From the NCBI RefSeq assembly GCF_026241335.1, contig NZ_JAPHAV010000006.1, forward strand, positions 159,110-223,109: 64,000 bases of DNA, in the 5' to 3' direction. Within the stretch, counting starts at the first letter, position 1; every line of letters starts with the position of its first letter. Below, piece by piece: positions 29,237 through 38,136 of this stretch. The translations under genes were made by a program, and so were the position numbers. Source of the DNA: Ochrobactrum chromiisoli. GTDB lineage: Bacteria > Pseudomonadota > Alphaproteobacteria > Rhizobiales > Rhizobiaceae. The notes beneath the pieces are model-generated. The model did not search any database and had not been told where the DNA came from. It saw nothing but the letters and a program-made list of their open reading frames with translations.

Positions 29237-29968
29237 TTGGCAACACCAACGATTTCAGTGGTCATCCCCTGTCGCAATGAAGCTGACAACCTTGCTTTCC
29301 TGCTTGATGAGGTTGACAGCGCCATGCTGGGCCGCGCGTATGAAGTGATTGTCGTTGACGATGGCTCGACAGATTCCACCAGCGATGTACTGGCAGGCCG
29401 CATCCATGCAGGCAAGCCGCTGCGCCATATCCGTCATGATCGCTCCTCCGGGCAAAGCGCTGCTTTGCGATCCGGCGTTTTCGCGGCCCGCGGCCAGATT
29501 GTTGTGACAATGGATGGCGATGGGCAGAACAACCCGGCCTATCTGCCAGCGCTCGCAGATGCTTTGATCAATGCTGGCCCCGCTTTTGGTATCGCCGCCG
29601 GTCAGCGCCTCAAGCGCACGGATACCAAGCTCAAGCAGCTTTCTTCGCGCTTTGCCAACAATCTGCGCGGCGCGATCCTGAAAGACAAGACGCGCGATTC
29701 CGGTTGTGGACTGAAAGCCTTGCATACCGATCTATTCCGCCAACTGCCATTTTTTGACGGCTGGCACCGTTATCTGCCAGCGCTTGCGCTGCGTGAGGGC
29801 TTTGATGTCGTGCATATCGACGTCACCGACCGCGAACGGCGTCACGGCAAATCCAATTACGGTATTCTCGACCGAGGTCTGCGCGGCATTCTCGACCTTT
29901 ATGGCGTATGGTGGTTGCGCAAGCGTCGCAAGGTTGTGCCACGCGTGACGGAGATCACCCATGACTGA
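29237..29968 (+). CDS. DPM1-like GT2 glycosyltransferase
   Basis: Cytoplasmic-face glycosyltransferase family 2 enzyme of the polyprenyl-phosphate sugar synthase type, 243 residues. Motifs: VVIPCRNEADNLAFLL at the N terminus, VVDDGSTDSTSDVL, DGDGQNNPAYL (DxD-like metal site), and KDKTRDSGCGLKAL with FFDGWHRYLPAL. No C-terminal membrane spans. Start codon is TTG, chosen because AAGGAA lies eight bases upstream and an in-frame TGA blocks any longer version. It overlaps the LAB_N gene by eight bases; such a pair usually feeds a lipid-linked sugar to a membrane transferase, not found in this window. Confidence 0.88.
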   Translation: MATPTISVVIPCRNEADNLAFLLDEVDSAMLGRAYEVIVVDDGSTDSTSDVLAGRIHAGKPLRHIRHDRSSGQSAALRSGVFAARGQIVVTMDGDGQNNPAYLPALADALINAGPAFGIAAGQRLKRTDTKLKQLSSRFANNLRGAILKDKTRDSGCGLKALHTDLFRQLPFFDGWHRYLPALALREGFDVVHIDVTDRERRHGKSNYGILDRGLRGILDLYGVWWLRKRRKVVPRVTEITHD

Positions 29969-30290
29969 TATTTTTAGCAGCGTGGTCCAATGGCTTCATG
30001 ATGTATTCGTGGCGCAGTGGGACGGCTGGATCATTCTGGGCTTCGTTGCGCAGGCCTGCTTCACAATGCGCTTTGTCGTGCAGTGGCTGGCATCTGAAAA
30101 GGCCAAAAAAAGCGTAATGCCTGTGGCTTTCTGGTTCTTTTCGCTGGTCGGCGGCGTTTTGCTGCTCATTTACGCAATTCAGCGCAAGGATCCAGTCTTT
30201 ATCGCAGGCCAAGGCTTCGGCCTGATTGTCTACATTCGCAACCTTTGGCTGATTGCGAATGAGAAAAAGAGGCTTAGGGCAGCAAATTAA
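29961..30290 (+). CDS. LAB_N (lipid A biosynthesis N-terminal) domain membrane protein
   Basis: Small membrane protein of 109 residues with three hydrophobic spans (about 20-38, 55-75, 80-97). It matches the LAB_N domain (MRFVVQWLASEKAKKSVMP and VFIAGQGFGLIVYIRNLWLI), seen otherwise at the N terminus of some LpxB-like proteins or alone beside DPM1-like transferases. Translationally coupled to the upstream glycosyltransferase. Probably part of a lipid-carrier sugar module; the molecular role is unproven. It converges on ugd with a four-base overlap of the 3' ends. Confidence 0.85.
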   Translation: MTDIFSSVVQWLHDVFVAQWDGWIILGFVAQACFTMRFVVQWLASEKAKKSVMPVAFWFFSLVGGVLLLIYAIQRKDPVFIAGQGFGLIVYIRNLWLIANEKKRLRAAN

Positions 30291-31621
30291 TGGGCTTTTG
30301 CGGATAGCGACTGGATTTTCGACGTCCGTCCCACTGAGCGATAATCAAGCCCCGTCTCAGCAATGTCTTCGGCTTTGTAGACATTGCGCAGATCAATCAA
30401 AACATTACCATCCATCACACCGCGCAATCGCTTGAGATCAAGGGCGCGGTAGGCATTCCATTCGGTCAGCAGCGCTACAACGCCTGCACCTTCTGCGGCC
30501 TCATAGGCAGAGCCGCACCAGACCACATCGGGCAATACGGATCTTGCAGCATCCATTGCCTCAGGATCGTGCGCGCGCACGGTAATACCCGCCTTCCGAA
30601 TCGCTGCAATAATATCCAGCGATGGCGATTCACGAATATCATCTGTATTCGGCTTGAAAGCGACCCCCAACACCGCAACAGTCTTCGTTCCGCTCTCATG
30701 GGCCGCGGCAACGATACGCTCTGCCATTGATTGCTTGCGCGCCTCATTGACTGCAATCACTTCTTCGATCAGCGACTGCGGTGCGCCATATTTCTTGCCG
30801 GTCGCGGCAAAGGCACGTGTATCTTTTGGAAAACACGAGCCGCCAAAGCCCGGCCCCGCATGCAGAAATTTTGAGCCAATGCGTTTATCCATGCCGATGG
30901 CACGCGCAACTTCCTGCACGTTACCGCCGGTCTTTTCGCAAAGGTCGGCCACCTGATTGATGAACGTGACCTTCATCGCAAGAAAGGCATTGGCGGCATA
31001 TTTGATGATTTCAGCATTTTCCAGCGACGTGATCACCATTGGCGTTTCACGTATATAAAGCGGCCGGTAAAGCCGCTGCATGGCAGCCTTACCACGCTCA
31101 TCATCAACGCCGACGACGACGCGATCAGGCCGCATAAAATCTTCAATTGCCGAGCCTTCGCGCAGGAATTCCGGATTTGAAACCATAGAGAATTCAACCC
31201 CCGGACGCGCGTGCGCAATACGATCACGAATGCGCGCATTGGTGCCGACAACGACTGTCGACTTAATGACAACCACCGCTCCCGGCTTCATAGCGGCGGC
31301 AATTTCATCGGCAGCAGCTTCAATATATTGCAAATCAGCCTCGCCATCGCCGCGCCGTGACGGAGTGCCAACGGCGATCAGGATCACATCGGCATCGGCG
31401 ACGCTTGTCGCCAAATCGGTACTGAATTCAAGCCGACCGTCACGGATATTCCGGCCCATGAGCTCATCAAGCCCCGGCTCGAAGATCGTAACCTTGCCCG
31501 CAGTGAGCCGCTCGATGATCGACGGATTCTTGTCGACACAGGTGACGTGAAAGCCGAATTCGGCAAAACACACACCCGACACCAGACCCACATAGCCCGT
31601 TCCGATCATCGCCAGCTTCAT
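30287..31621 (-). CDS. ugd: UDP-glucose 6-dehydrogenase
   Basis: Cytoplasmic NAD-dependent oxidase of UDP-glucose to UDP-glucuronate, a precursor for acidic exopolysaccharides and other surface sugars. The 444-residue protein has the N-terminal GTGYVGLVSGVCFAEFG loop, NPEFLREGSAIEDF, the catalytic Cys in GFGGSCFPKDT, and AFKPNTDDIRESPS in the C-terminal domain. The product may feed surface polysaccharide synthesis with galU about 23 kb away. Nothing odd is seen. Confidence 0.94.
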   Translation of the reverse strand: MKLAMIGTGYVGLVSGVCFAEFGFHVTCVDKNPSIIERLTAGKVTIFEPGLDELMGRNIRDGRLEFSTDLATSVADADVILIAVGTPSRRGDGEADLQYIEAAADEIAAAMKPGAVVVIKSTVVVGTNARIRDRIAHARPGVEFSMVSNPEFLREGSAIEDFMRPDRVVVGVDDERGKAAMQRLYRPLYIRETPMVITSLENAEIIKYAANAFLAMKVTFINQVADLCEKTGGNVQEVARAIGMDKRIGSKFLHAGPGFGGSCFPKDTRAFAATGKKYGAPQSLIEEVIAVNEARKQSMAERIVAAAHESGTKTVAVLGVAFKPNTDDIRESPSLDIIAAIRKAGITVRAHDPEAMDAARSVLPDVVWCGSAYEAAEGAGVVALLTEWNAYRALDLKRLRGVMDGNVLIDLRNVYKAEDIAETGLDYRSVGRTSKIQSLSAKAH

Positions 31622-31643
31622 ATGTTCAGTCCTTTAGTTGAGC

Positions 31644-32330
31644 TCAGAGCCATTTATCATAGTCTGACACCAAAAGGTGCAGTGGCTGTTCGTTTTCCTC
31701 AATATTGGAAAAACGTCCGATCGGCTCGCGGAAAATATTATCCGTCAGGTCGTCGTTGACGGTCGAAACTTCTCCGATCAGCACGTCGCCCCCCTCACCC
31801 CAGAACGCGTGCCAGTTACCCGGCAAAAGCGTGACACTTTCGCCAGGGCTGAGCTTGAGATGCGCACCAGCCTTTTGCGTCACAAGGCGGCCATCGGTGG
31901 CGACCGTCACATCACTTGCTTCATCAACGCTGCCATCCGCGCGCGAATTGAAAAGTTCGAGAACCAGCGTACCACCACCGCGATTGATGATGTCTTCTGC
32001 TTTGACCACATGGCGATGCATCGGCGAAATCTGATTCTTGCGCGAGATCATGATCTTTTCAGCATAGAGCATTCCACCGCCGCGCTTGAGGTCTTCAGCA
32101 TTGCCATTGCGCGTCGTGAACAAAAACAATCCAAGATCAGCAAATTTGCCCTGACCGTAATCCGTAATGTCCCAGCCAAGACGCCCATCGCGAATGGCCT
32201 TTGCGTCGCTTGAAGTGCGCGTTTTCAACTCTTCTGGTGACCAGTAAGCGAAGGGAGGCATGACGTAGCCAAAAGAACGAATGAAAGCGTCGCTTTCGCG
32301 GATAATCTCGTTAACTTCAGAACGTTTCAT
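31644..32330 (-). CDS. D-lyxose ketol-isomerase family cupin
   Basis: Cupin-fold sugar isomerase of 228 residues, start MKRSEVNEIIRESDAF. Conserved parts include FGYVMPPFAYWSPEEL, DITDYGQGKFADLGLFLFTT, the metal site KNQISPMHRHVVKAEDIINR with paired His residues, and LLPGNWHAFWGEGGDVLIGEVS. This is the D-lyxose/D-mannose isomerase (YdaE) type. The longer frame adds 32 residues without support. It may supply D-xylulose or D-fructose from rare sugars; no sugar kinase or dedicated transporter is adjacent. Divergent from gbcA. Confidence 0.85.
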   Translation of the reverse strand: MKRSEVNEIIRESDAFIRSFGYVMPPFAYWSPEELKTRTSSDAKAIRDGRLGWDITDYGQGKFADLGLFLFTTRNGNAEDLKRGGGMLYAEKIMISRKNQISPMHRHVVKAEDIINRGGGTLVLELFNSRADGSVDEASDVTVATDGRLVTQKAGAHLKLSPGESVTLLPGNWHAFWGEGGDVLIGEVSTVNDDLTDNIFREPIGRFSNIEENEQPLHLLVSDYDKWL

Positions 32331-32690
32331 GGCCTCTAAGCCTCCCATACAATGAAACCGGATATATTTCGCAGTTTGGTAACTGCCTTTGAGTGCTCTT
32401 GGCAATCCCACACGCACACACCCCACACATTTGCAAACTGCTGCGCGTCATTTTGACGTGTCGTCTTTACGCGAAAATCATGTCGCATCCCAATGCGCGT
32501 TTAGAACATTTCAATGATTGAATCATGACAACGGAAGTCAGTTTGAACATGATCGCATGAGCAGGCAAGCCATTGAGATAATGGGAAAAGCTGTGCTTCC
32601 AGAAGACAACGGGAACATTCCACCGGGCATGCGTCGCTGAGAGAACAGCGCCTGCAGGCTCATGATGATGGACACAGAGGGTTCAATACT
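32331..32690. other. divergent intergenic region upstream of gbcA
   Basis: About 360 bases between the isomerase gene (minus) and gbcA (plus). AAT-rich stretches and a probable ribosome site AGAGGG before gbcA are visible. It should hold the choline/betaine-responsive promoter, but I could not identify an AraC-type (GbdR-like) direct repeat with confidence. Confidence 0.45.
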
Positions 32691-33938
32691 ATGGACGTTC
32701 GCAACGAAATGCTGGGGCTTTTGACTGGGCGCGACCCAAATTTCAGCCTTGAGCAGAAGTTTTACACGGATCCCGATTTTTACAAGCTGGACTTGGAAAA
32801 CGTCTTCTATCGCGACTGGCTGTTTGTCGGCCACGATTGCGAGCTACCCAAAACCGGTTCTTATATGACCGTTCAGGTGGGTGCCTATCCGGTCGTGATC
32901 GTGCGCGATGCACAGGGTGGCATCCGCGCGTTTCACAATTCCTGCCGTCATCGCGGTTCACGCATCTGTTCTGCCGAAAAAGGCACTGCAGCAAAACTCG
33001 TCTGCCCTTATCATCAGTGGACCTATGAACTTGATGGTCGCCTTCTCTTTGCGCGTCAGGTCGGTCCGGATTTCAAGCCCGCCGACTATGGTTTGAAACA
33101 GGTTCATTGCGAGAGCGTCGCTGGTTATATCTATATCTGCGTTGCTGATGAAGCACCGGATTTCAACAGCTTCCGCAGTCTCGTTGAGCCTTATCTCGCC
33201 CCGCATAACATCAAGGAAGCCAAGGTCGCCTTTGAAAGCTCAATTATCGAGAAGGGCAACTGGAAGCTCGTGTGGGAAAACAACCGTGAGTGCTATCACT
33301 GTGCGGCCAACCACCCGGAGCTTTGCCGCACCTATCCCGAAGCACCGAGTGCTACCGGCGTGCAGGGCGTTATGGAAGACCCGGAAATCAACCAGCTCTG
33401 GAAGAACTGCGCAACGATCGGTTTGCCAGCCCAATTCACCATGTCGGACGATGGCCGCTATCGCATCACCCGCATTCCACTCTTGCGCGATGCTGTAAGC
33501 TACACCATGTCGGGCAAGCCGGCTGTCAAAAAGCCACTGAGCGATAAGGTTGCTGGTAACACCAATATCGGCGCAATGCTGCTCTTCAATTATCCATCCA
33601 CGTGGAACCATCTGATGGCCGACCACGCTATCTCTTTCCGCGTGCTGCCGATCAGCGCCGAAGAGACCATGGTGACAACCAAATGGCTGGTTCACAAGGA
33701 TGCGGTTGAAGGCGTTGATTATGATCTCAATGAACTGACCCATGTCTGGCTTCAGACCAATGATCAGGATCGTCAGATTGTGGAAGAAAATGCGGTCGGC
33801 ATCCGCTCACCTGCTTATCAGCCCGGTCCTTATTCGGTCGAGCATGAAGGGGGCGTGATGCAGTTCCTCGAATGGTACACCAACACAGTCACACCTCGCC
33901 TGAAGGGTGAAACTGCGAAACTCAGCCGCGTTGCGTAA
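32691..33938 (+). CDS. gbcA: glycine betaine demethylase oxygenase subunit GbcA
   Basis: Rieske non-heme iron oxygenase that removes a methyl group of glycine betaine as formaldehyde, giving dimethylglycine. The 415-residue protein has the Rieske ligands Cys85-x-His87 (NSCRHRGS) and Cys105-xx-His108 (VCPYHQW), and the mononuclear iron ligands His203 and His208 in NNRECYHCAANHPE, a block typical of GbcA. It is followed after 35 bases by its reductase partner. Similar enzymes act on stachydrine or carnitine, so specificity is probable rather than proven. Confidence 0.88.
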   Translation: MDVRNEMLGLLTGRDPNFSLEQKFYTDPDFYKLDLENVFYRDWLFVGHDCELPKTGSYMTVQVGAYPVVIVRDAQGGIRAFHNSCRHRGSRICSAEKGTAAKLVCPYHQWTYELDGRLLFARQVGPDFKPADYGLKQVHCESVAGYIYICVADEAPDFNSFRSLVEPYLAPHNIKEAKVAFESSIIEKGNWKLVWENNRECYHCAANHPELCRTYPEAPSATGVQGVMEDPEINQLWKNCATIGLPAQFTMSDDGRYRITRIPLLRDAVSYTMSGKPAVKKPLSDKVAGNTNIGAMLLFNYPSTWNHLMADHAISFRVLPISAEETMVTTKWLVHKDAVEGVDYDLNELTHVWLQTNDQDRQIVEENAVGIRSPAYQPGPYSVEHEGGVMQFLEWYTNTVTPRLKGETAKLSRVA

Positions 33939-33973
33939 AATAAAGCCATTGAGAAGTGAGAAGTGAGAAGGCC

Positions 33974-35086
33974 ATGCAGCCTCTGAAATATCTGGACGAG
34001 ATGCTGCCGTGGAACGACAGGCTGCAAATGCTGCAATGCATCTCGGCCATCGAAGAAGCGCCAGACGTCATGACCTTCTCCTTCAAAACGCTGGAGGACA
34101 ACTGGTTCCGCTATACACCGGGCCAGTTTGTCACCCTCGAACTGCCGATTGAACGCGCTGATGGATTGGGGCCGGTGCTGCGGACCTATACGCTGTCATC
34201 GACCCCTTCGCGGCCCTACCATATCTCGGTCACGGTCAAGGCCCAGAAGGACAGTATCGGCACCCGCTGGATGCTTGATCATCTTCGCCCGCCAATGACC
34301 ATCAAAGCCTATGGCCCAAATGGTGACTTCTCGCTCGCCAATCATCCGAGCGACAAATATCTTTTCATCTCGGCTGGCTCCGGCATCACACCAATGGTGT
34401 CCATGACGCGCTGGCTGTTTGATTGTGCACCGACAAGCGATGTTGCTTTCATCAATTGCGCACGCACGCCCGACGACATTATTTTCCGCAAGGAGCTCGA
34501 ACTGCTTTCAGGGCGCATGGAGGCCATGCGCCTTGCCTTTATCGTTGAACAATCCTCAGCCCGCCATGTCTGGCCCGGCCTACACGGGCGCATTGACCGC
34601 GCCCGACTGGAACTGCTGGCACCTGATTTCATGCAGCGCGAAGTATTTTGCTGCGGGCCTGAGCCATTCATGAATGGTGTGCGGGGCCTTTTGGAGCAAT
34701 CAGGCTTCAATATGGCCAATTATCATCAGGAGAGCTTTCAGCCTGCGACCGAAATCTCGTCGGTGCCAGTACCATCCGCTCTTGCTGTAGATACTCCAAC
34801 CGCCCCTACCGCGCCCGCTGTTGCCCCGGCAAGCATTGTCTTCAGCCTGTCGGGCGTTGAAGTCGAATGCACCGAAAACGACACGATCCTGCTCGCAGCG
34901 CGCAATGGCGGGCTTAAAATTCCGAGTGCCTGCGAGTTCGGCATCTGCGGCACCTGCAAAGTCAAATGCATCGCTGGCGAAACCGAAATGAACCACAATG
35001 GCGGCATTCGTGATGACGAAGTGGCGGAAGGCTACATCCTCGCCTGTTGCAGCCGTCCGCGTGGTCGTGTCGAGATTGATGCCTGA
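33974..35086 (+). CDS. gbcB: glycine betaine demethylase reductase subunit GbcB
   Basis: Electron-transfer partner of GbcA: an FAD domain (RTYTLSSTPSRPYHISV around residue 70), an NAD domain (LFISAGSGITPMVSM and CGPEPFMNGVRG), a Pro/Ala-rich linker (about 265-285) and a C-terminal plant-type 2Fe-2S ferredoxin with CEFGICGTCKVKC. The start MQPLKYLDEMLPW was preferred to a GTG 18 bases upstream. The start lies behind three tandem heptamers of the form gagaagt, the last one altered, which also supply the ribosome site. Domain order ferredoxin reductase-2Fe2S is that of GbcB and related hybrid reductases. Confidence 0.87.
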   Translation: MQPLKYLDEMLPWNDRLQMLQCISAIEEAPDVMTFSFKTLEDNWFRYTPGQFVTLELPIERADGLGPVLRTYTLSSTPSRPYHISVTVKAQKDSIGTRWMLDHLRPPMTIKAYGPNGDFSLANHPSDKYLFISAGSGITPMVSMTRWLFDCAPTSDVAFINCARTPDDIIFRKELELLSGRMEAMRLAFIVEQSSARHVWPGLHGRIDRARLELLAPDFMQREVFCCGPEPFMNGVRGLLEQSGFNMANYHQESFQPATEISSVPVPSALAVDTPTAPTAPAVAPASIVFSLSGVEVECTENDTILLAARNGGLKIPSACEFGICGTCKVKCIAGETEMNHNGGIRDDEVAEGYILACCSRPRGRVEIDA

Positions 35087-35148
35087 ACGACTTGACGGAC
35101 CAAACCACATAGCGCACCACTATGCCGTTAAATTCAATGGAGTGCCTT

Positions 35149-35778
35149 ATGATTGGTCATGCCCTTCTGGTTATCGATGTTCAGAACGATTTCTGTCCCG
35201 GTGGTGCGCTGGCTGTTGATAAAGGTGATGAAATTCTACCTGCAATCAACCGGCTGATTGATGAGAGCGAACATGTCATTCTGACACAGGACTGGCATCC
35301 GGCCGGCCATTCCAGCTTCGCCTCCAGCCACCCCGGAAAAAAGGCTTATGATAATGTTGAGATGGCTTATGGGCCACAAACATTATGGCCTGACCACTGC
35401 ATTCAAGGCACCCATGGCGCTGATTTTCATCCCGATCTGCAACGGGACCGCGCGCAGCTTGTCGTCCGCAAGGGCTTTCGTGTGGGAGTGGACAGCTATT
35501 CAGCTTTTTATGAAAACGACCGTCAAACACCAACCGGACTTGCGGGATATCTGCGTGACCGCAATATCGCATCATTGACACTTGCGGGACTTGCAACCGA
35601 CTTCTGCGTCGCCTTTTCGGCCCTGGATGCCGTATCACATGGATTTCAGGTGCGTGTCCGGCTTGATGCCTGCCGCGGCATTGATATTGGCGGCTCAATG
35701 AATGCGATGCTTGAAAAAATGCAAAAGGCAGGTGTTGAACTCATCAACGAACCCACCCTTGCATCGCATTTCATCTGA
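35149..35778 (+). CDS. pncA: nicotinamidase PncA
   Basis: Cytoplasmic hydrolase that converts nicotinamide to nicotinate for NAD salvage. The 209-residue protein carries the catalytic triad Asp10 (VIDVQNDFCPGG), Lys108 (VVRKGF) and Cys153 (GLATDFCVAF), plus the metal site DWHPAGHSSFASSHPG. Start MIGHALLVID is preferred over one nine codons upstream. Downstream of gbcB by 62 bases but a shared pathway is not evident. It meets the DUF2165 gene tail to tail with no gap. Confidence 0.93.
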   Translation: MIGHALLVIDVQNDFCPGGALAVDKGDEILPAINRLIDESEHVILTQDWHPAGHSSFASSHPGKKAYDNVEMAYGPQTLWPDHCIQGTHGADFHPDLQRDRAQLVVRKGFRVGVDSYSAFYENDRQTPTGLAGYLRDRNIASLTLAGLATDFCVAFSALDAVSHGFQVRVRLDACRGIDIGGSMNAMLEKMQKAGVELINEPTLASHFI

Positions 35779-36279
35779 TTATTTTTCGATCTCGCCATCC
35801 GGCAAAACGACATAAATCAGCACGGCAATGATGGTGATAAAGAAGCGGAATGCAGATTCGATGCCGTTCCAGGTTGACGACATCCACATGCCGAACCATT
35901 CGCCACCAATCGACATAAAGCCAACCTGCCAGACGAGGAAACCAAGCGAGAGCCCACCAATGGCCCACTTCTTGGAACGGTTGAAGCTTTTTGCATCACC
36001 GCTCAAACAGCCACACATGGCAAAAGCACCGATCCAGCAGAGAATTGCAGTCAACGTTTCTGCTGCAATAATCATGATATAGGCAGCATTGTGCAGGAAA
36101 TTGCTTTCAATCGCCCGATACTTGATTGTTGCATCCGGGAAGATCGTATCCATCAGAAGCACGTGCTGAACGAAGGCAAAATTGCTGCCGTAATCAGTGA
36201 TATTGCCGAAAGAAACGAGTGTTGCAAAAAAAGCAATCGCCGCGACAAAGACGGTTTTGCTTAAACGGGTGACGACCAT
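35779..36279 (-). CDS. DUF2165-family membrane protein
   Basis: Integral membrane protein of 166 residues with four hydrophobic spans; begins MVVTRLSKTVFVAAIAFFAT. Conserved parts are NFAFVQHVLLMDTIFPDATI and the GGLSLGFLVWQVGFMSIGGEWF block that identify DUF2165. The start is preceded by a GAGGGG-type ribosome site on the minus strand; a longer frame is unlikely. No function is established. The adjacent terminator separates it from the DUF475 gene. Confidence 0.85.
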   Translation of the reverse strand: MVVTRLSKTVFVAAIAFFATLVSFGNITDYGSNFAFVQHVLLMDTIFPDATIKYRAIESNFLHNAAYIMIIAAETLTAILCWIGAFAMCGCLSGDAKSFNRSKKWAIGGLSLGFLVWQVGFMSIGGEWFGMWMSSTWNGIESAFRFFITIIAVLIYVVLPDGEIEK

Positions 36280-36406
36280 GGAAAACCCCTCTCCAAAAAA
36301 GTCGTAGCCACAGCCTTTTTGAAGCTGACAGCTTATGAAGATACGCTCAGACGGGCCATACCGTGAGTGGAGCAACGCTTGCCAACTCTTTTGATTCGGT
36401 CAACAA

Positions 36407-36430
36407 AAAAGGCGGCAATTGCCGCCTTTT
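36407..36430. terminator. bidirectional intrinsic terminator
   Basis: AAAAGGCGGC and GCCGCCTTTT form a ten-base stem with an AATT loop. It ends the DUF475 transcript (minus) and sits just upstream of the DUF2165 gene. Confidence 0.85.
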
Positions 36431-36452
36431 ATCGCTATTTATCATTCGCAAC

Positions 36453-37520
36453 TCATTGAAGGGCTGTCTCGTCAGCCTCTTTCTGCCATTCAGGGTTTTT
36501 CTTGTTATAACGGATTGAGGATATGAAGGAGAGACCAATCAAAACTGCACCGATAAGACCAGTAATAACTTCCGGAATATGGTAGAGTGTCTGTACATAC
36601 ATGATCACTGCCAGCACCAGAATGGCGTAAAATGCGCCGTGCTCCAGATAGCGATACTGGCCGAGCGTCTTACGCTCCACCAACATAATGGTGAGCGAGC
36701 GCACATAAAACGCACCAATACCAAGACCAATGGCAATCACAAACAGGTTCGTCGTCAGCGCAAAGGCACCGATGACACCGTCGAACGAGAAGCTGGCATC
36801 AAGCACTTCCAGATAGATGAACGCGCCAAGCCCACCCCGGTGAACCATGTCCACCTGCTCTTGTGAGGCATCAAGAACAGCACCCAGCCCCTCAACCGCA
36901 AGGAAGGTCAGCAAACCAAACAGCGCAGCCACAAGGAAAGTGTGCGAGTGTTCGGCATCAAGCTGGTAGGAGAAAAACAGGATAAGTGCGACGGCAACAC
37001 CAATCTCGATCCCCTGAACCGAAGCAAACTTCGACATGCGGCTCTCAATGGCCTTGACCCAATGCACGTCCTTCTCGACATCGAAAAAGTATTTCATGCC
37101 AACCATCATGAGGAATGTGCCACCAAAGGCGGCAATGCCCGTGTGAGATTCTGCAATCACCCGCGCATATTCATCCGGTTGCCAGATAGCAAGTTTGAGT
37201 GCGGAAAGAGGGTCTGTCCACATAGCAACTGCGACAATGGCAAGCGGGAAGATGATACGCATGCCAAAGACAGCAATCACAATGCCCCATGTCAGAAATC
37301 GATGCTGCCACTTCGGCGTCATGTCGCGCAGGATACGCGCGTTTACAATAGCATTGTCAAAGGATAGCGAGATTTCCAGAACACTGAGCACCGCGCAGAT
37401 GATAAAAACGGAAATCATGCCACCGACCGTGCCCGTCATCGAATATCCGAGCCAGAGCGCGCCGAGAAAGCCTATGACCGTAAAAACGGCAGGCCAGATA
37501 AAATATTTATAAGTGGTCAT
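36453..37520 (-). CDS. DUF475/TerC-superfamily membrane protein
   Basis: Integral membrane protein of 355 residues with about ten spans, related to TerC/Alx proteins. Motifs: LEISLSFDNAIVNARIL, YLEVLDASFSFDGVIGAFAL, both of the E-x-SxDN form thought to bind metal, and MLVERKTLGQYRYLEHGAFY. TerC-like proteins are tied to manganese export and metal stress, so a metal-handling role is likely but unproven. Monocistronic; its leader contains an inverted repeat caggt...acctg near 37551-37570. Confidence 0.86.
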   Translation of the reverse strand: MTTYKYFIWPAVFTVIGFLGALWLGYSMTGTVGGMISVFIICAVLSVLEISLSFDNAIVNARILRDMTPKWQHRFLTWGIVIAVFGMRIIFPLAIVAVAMWTDPLSALKLAIWQPDEYARVIAESHTGIAAFGGTFLMMVGMKYFFDVEKDVHWVKAIESRMSKFASVQGIEIGVAVALILFFSYQLDAEHSHTFLVAALFGLLTFLAVEGLGAVLDASQEQVDMVHRGGLGAFIYLEVLDASFSFDGVIGAFALTTNLFVIAIGLGIGAFYVRSLTIMLVERKTLGQYRYLEHGAFYAILVLAVIMYVQTLYHIPEVITGLIGAVLIGLSFISSIRYNKKNPEWQKEADETALQ

Positions 37521-37806
37521 CGCAAACCATTTGATTATGTGTTGATAAGACAGGTCGACATATCAACCTGAAAAGAAGCCAAGCCAACGGTGCCCCTCCT
37601 GCGGCGCAACGCTTATGTAAGAAACGTGCGCTCCGCGAACAAGCAAGACTGTGGTCAAATTTTGTTCACGAAAAAACGCAATATTCAAAATTACGTGATC
37701 GATTGATCATCCACCACGAATCCATCAAAAAGTCACATAGCAATTTCCGGGTTTTGTCATAGACTTAAATAAATCGCGTATATCTGAGATGACAAGGAAT
37801 ACTGCC

Positions 37807-38106
37807 ATGATCACAGGACCACAATGTCGCGCAGCACGGGCGCTGGTGGAATTTTCGCGGGATCGTCTTGCCCAGCTATCCGGTATCGACGCGCAGGTCA
37901 TCGAATATTTCGAAAGAAAAATCAGTGCGCCCACTGACGAACAGAACAAGGCCCTTCAAGATACGCTCGAAAAGGTCGGAGCACAGTTCATCTGGGAGAA
38001 TGGCGGCGGACTTGGCGTGAGACTGAAATTCAACCGCTCAGAATCAAAACGCATTGCAAGCCTTGAAAACGAAGGCGGCGTCTCTGGTTATGACGATGTT
38101 CCCTGA
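37807..38106 (+). CDS. small HTH (Xre/Cro-like) protein
   Basis: A 99-residue protein, start MITGPQCRAARALVEFSRDR with AAGGAA eight bases upstream; an ATG 18 bases earlier is less well placed. The segment GPQCRAARALVEFSRDRLAQ to IDAQVIEYFERK is a compact helix-turn-helix like those of small Cro/C1-type regulators common in Rhizobiales. The C-terminal half ends in an acidic tail. Target unknown. A GC-rich hairpin follows the gene (38115-38136). Confidence 0.75.
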   Translation: MITGPQCRAARALVEFSRDRLAQLSGIDAQVIEYFERKISAPTDEQNKALQDTLEKVGAQFIWENGGGLGVRLKFNRSESKRIASLENEGGVSGYDDVP

Positions 38107-38114
38107 TCATGAAA

Positions 38115-38136
38115 GGGGCGACCGTCTTGTCGCCCT
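38115..38136 (+). terminator. possible terminator hairpin
   Basis: GGGCGAC and GTCGCCC form a seven-base stem with a six-base loop, six bases past the HTH gene stop. No T-run follows directly (a C-run does), so it may be a weak or processing hairpin. Confidence 0.5.

Noticed and set aside
37521..37788. Possible manganese (yybP-ykoY) riboswitch upstream of the DUF475 gene
   Set aside because: TerC-type genes often have one, but I could not find the conserved bases of that riboswitch; only a simple inverted repeat caggt/acctg is present.
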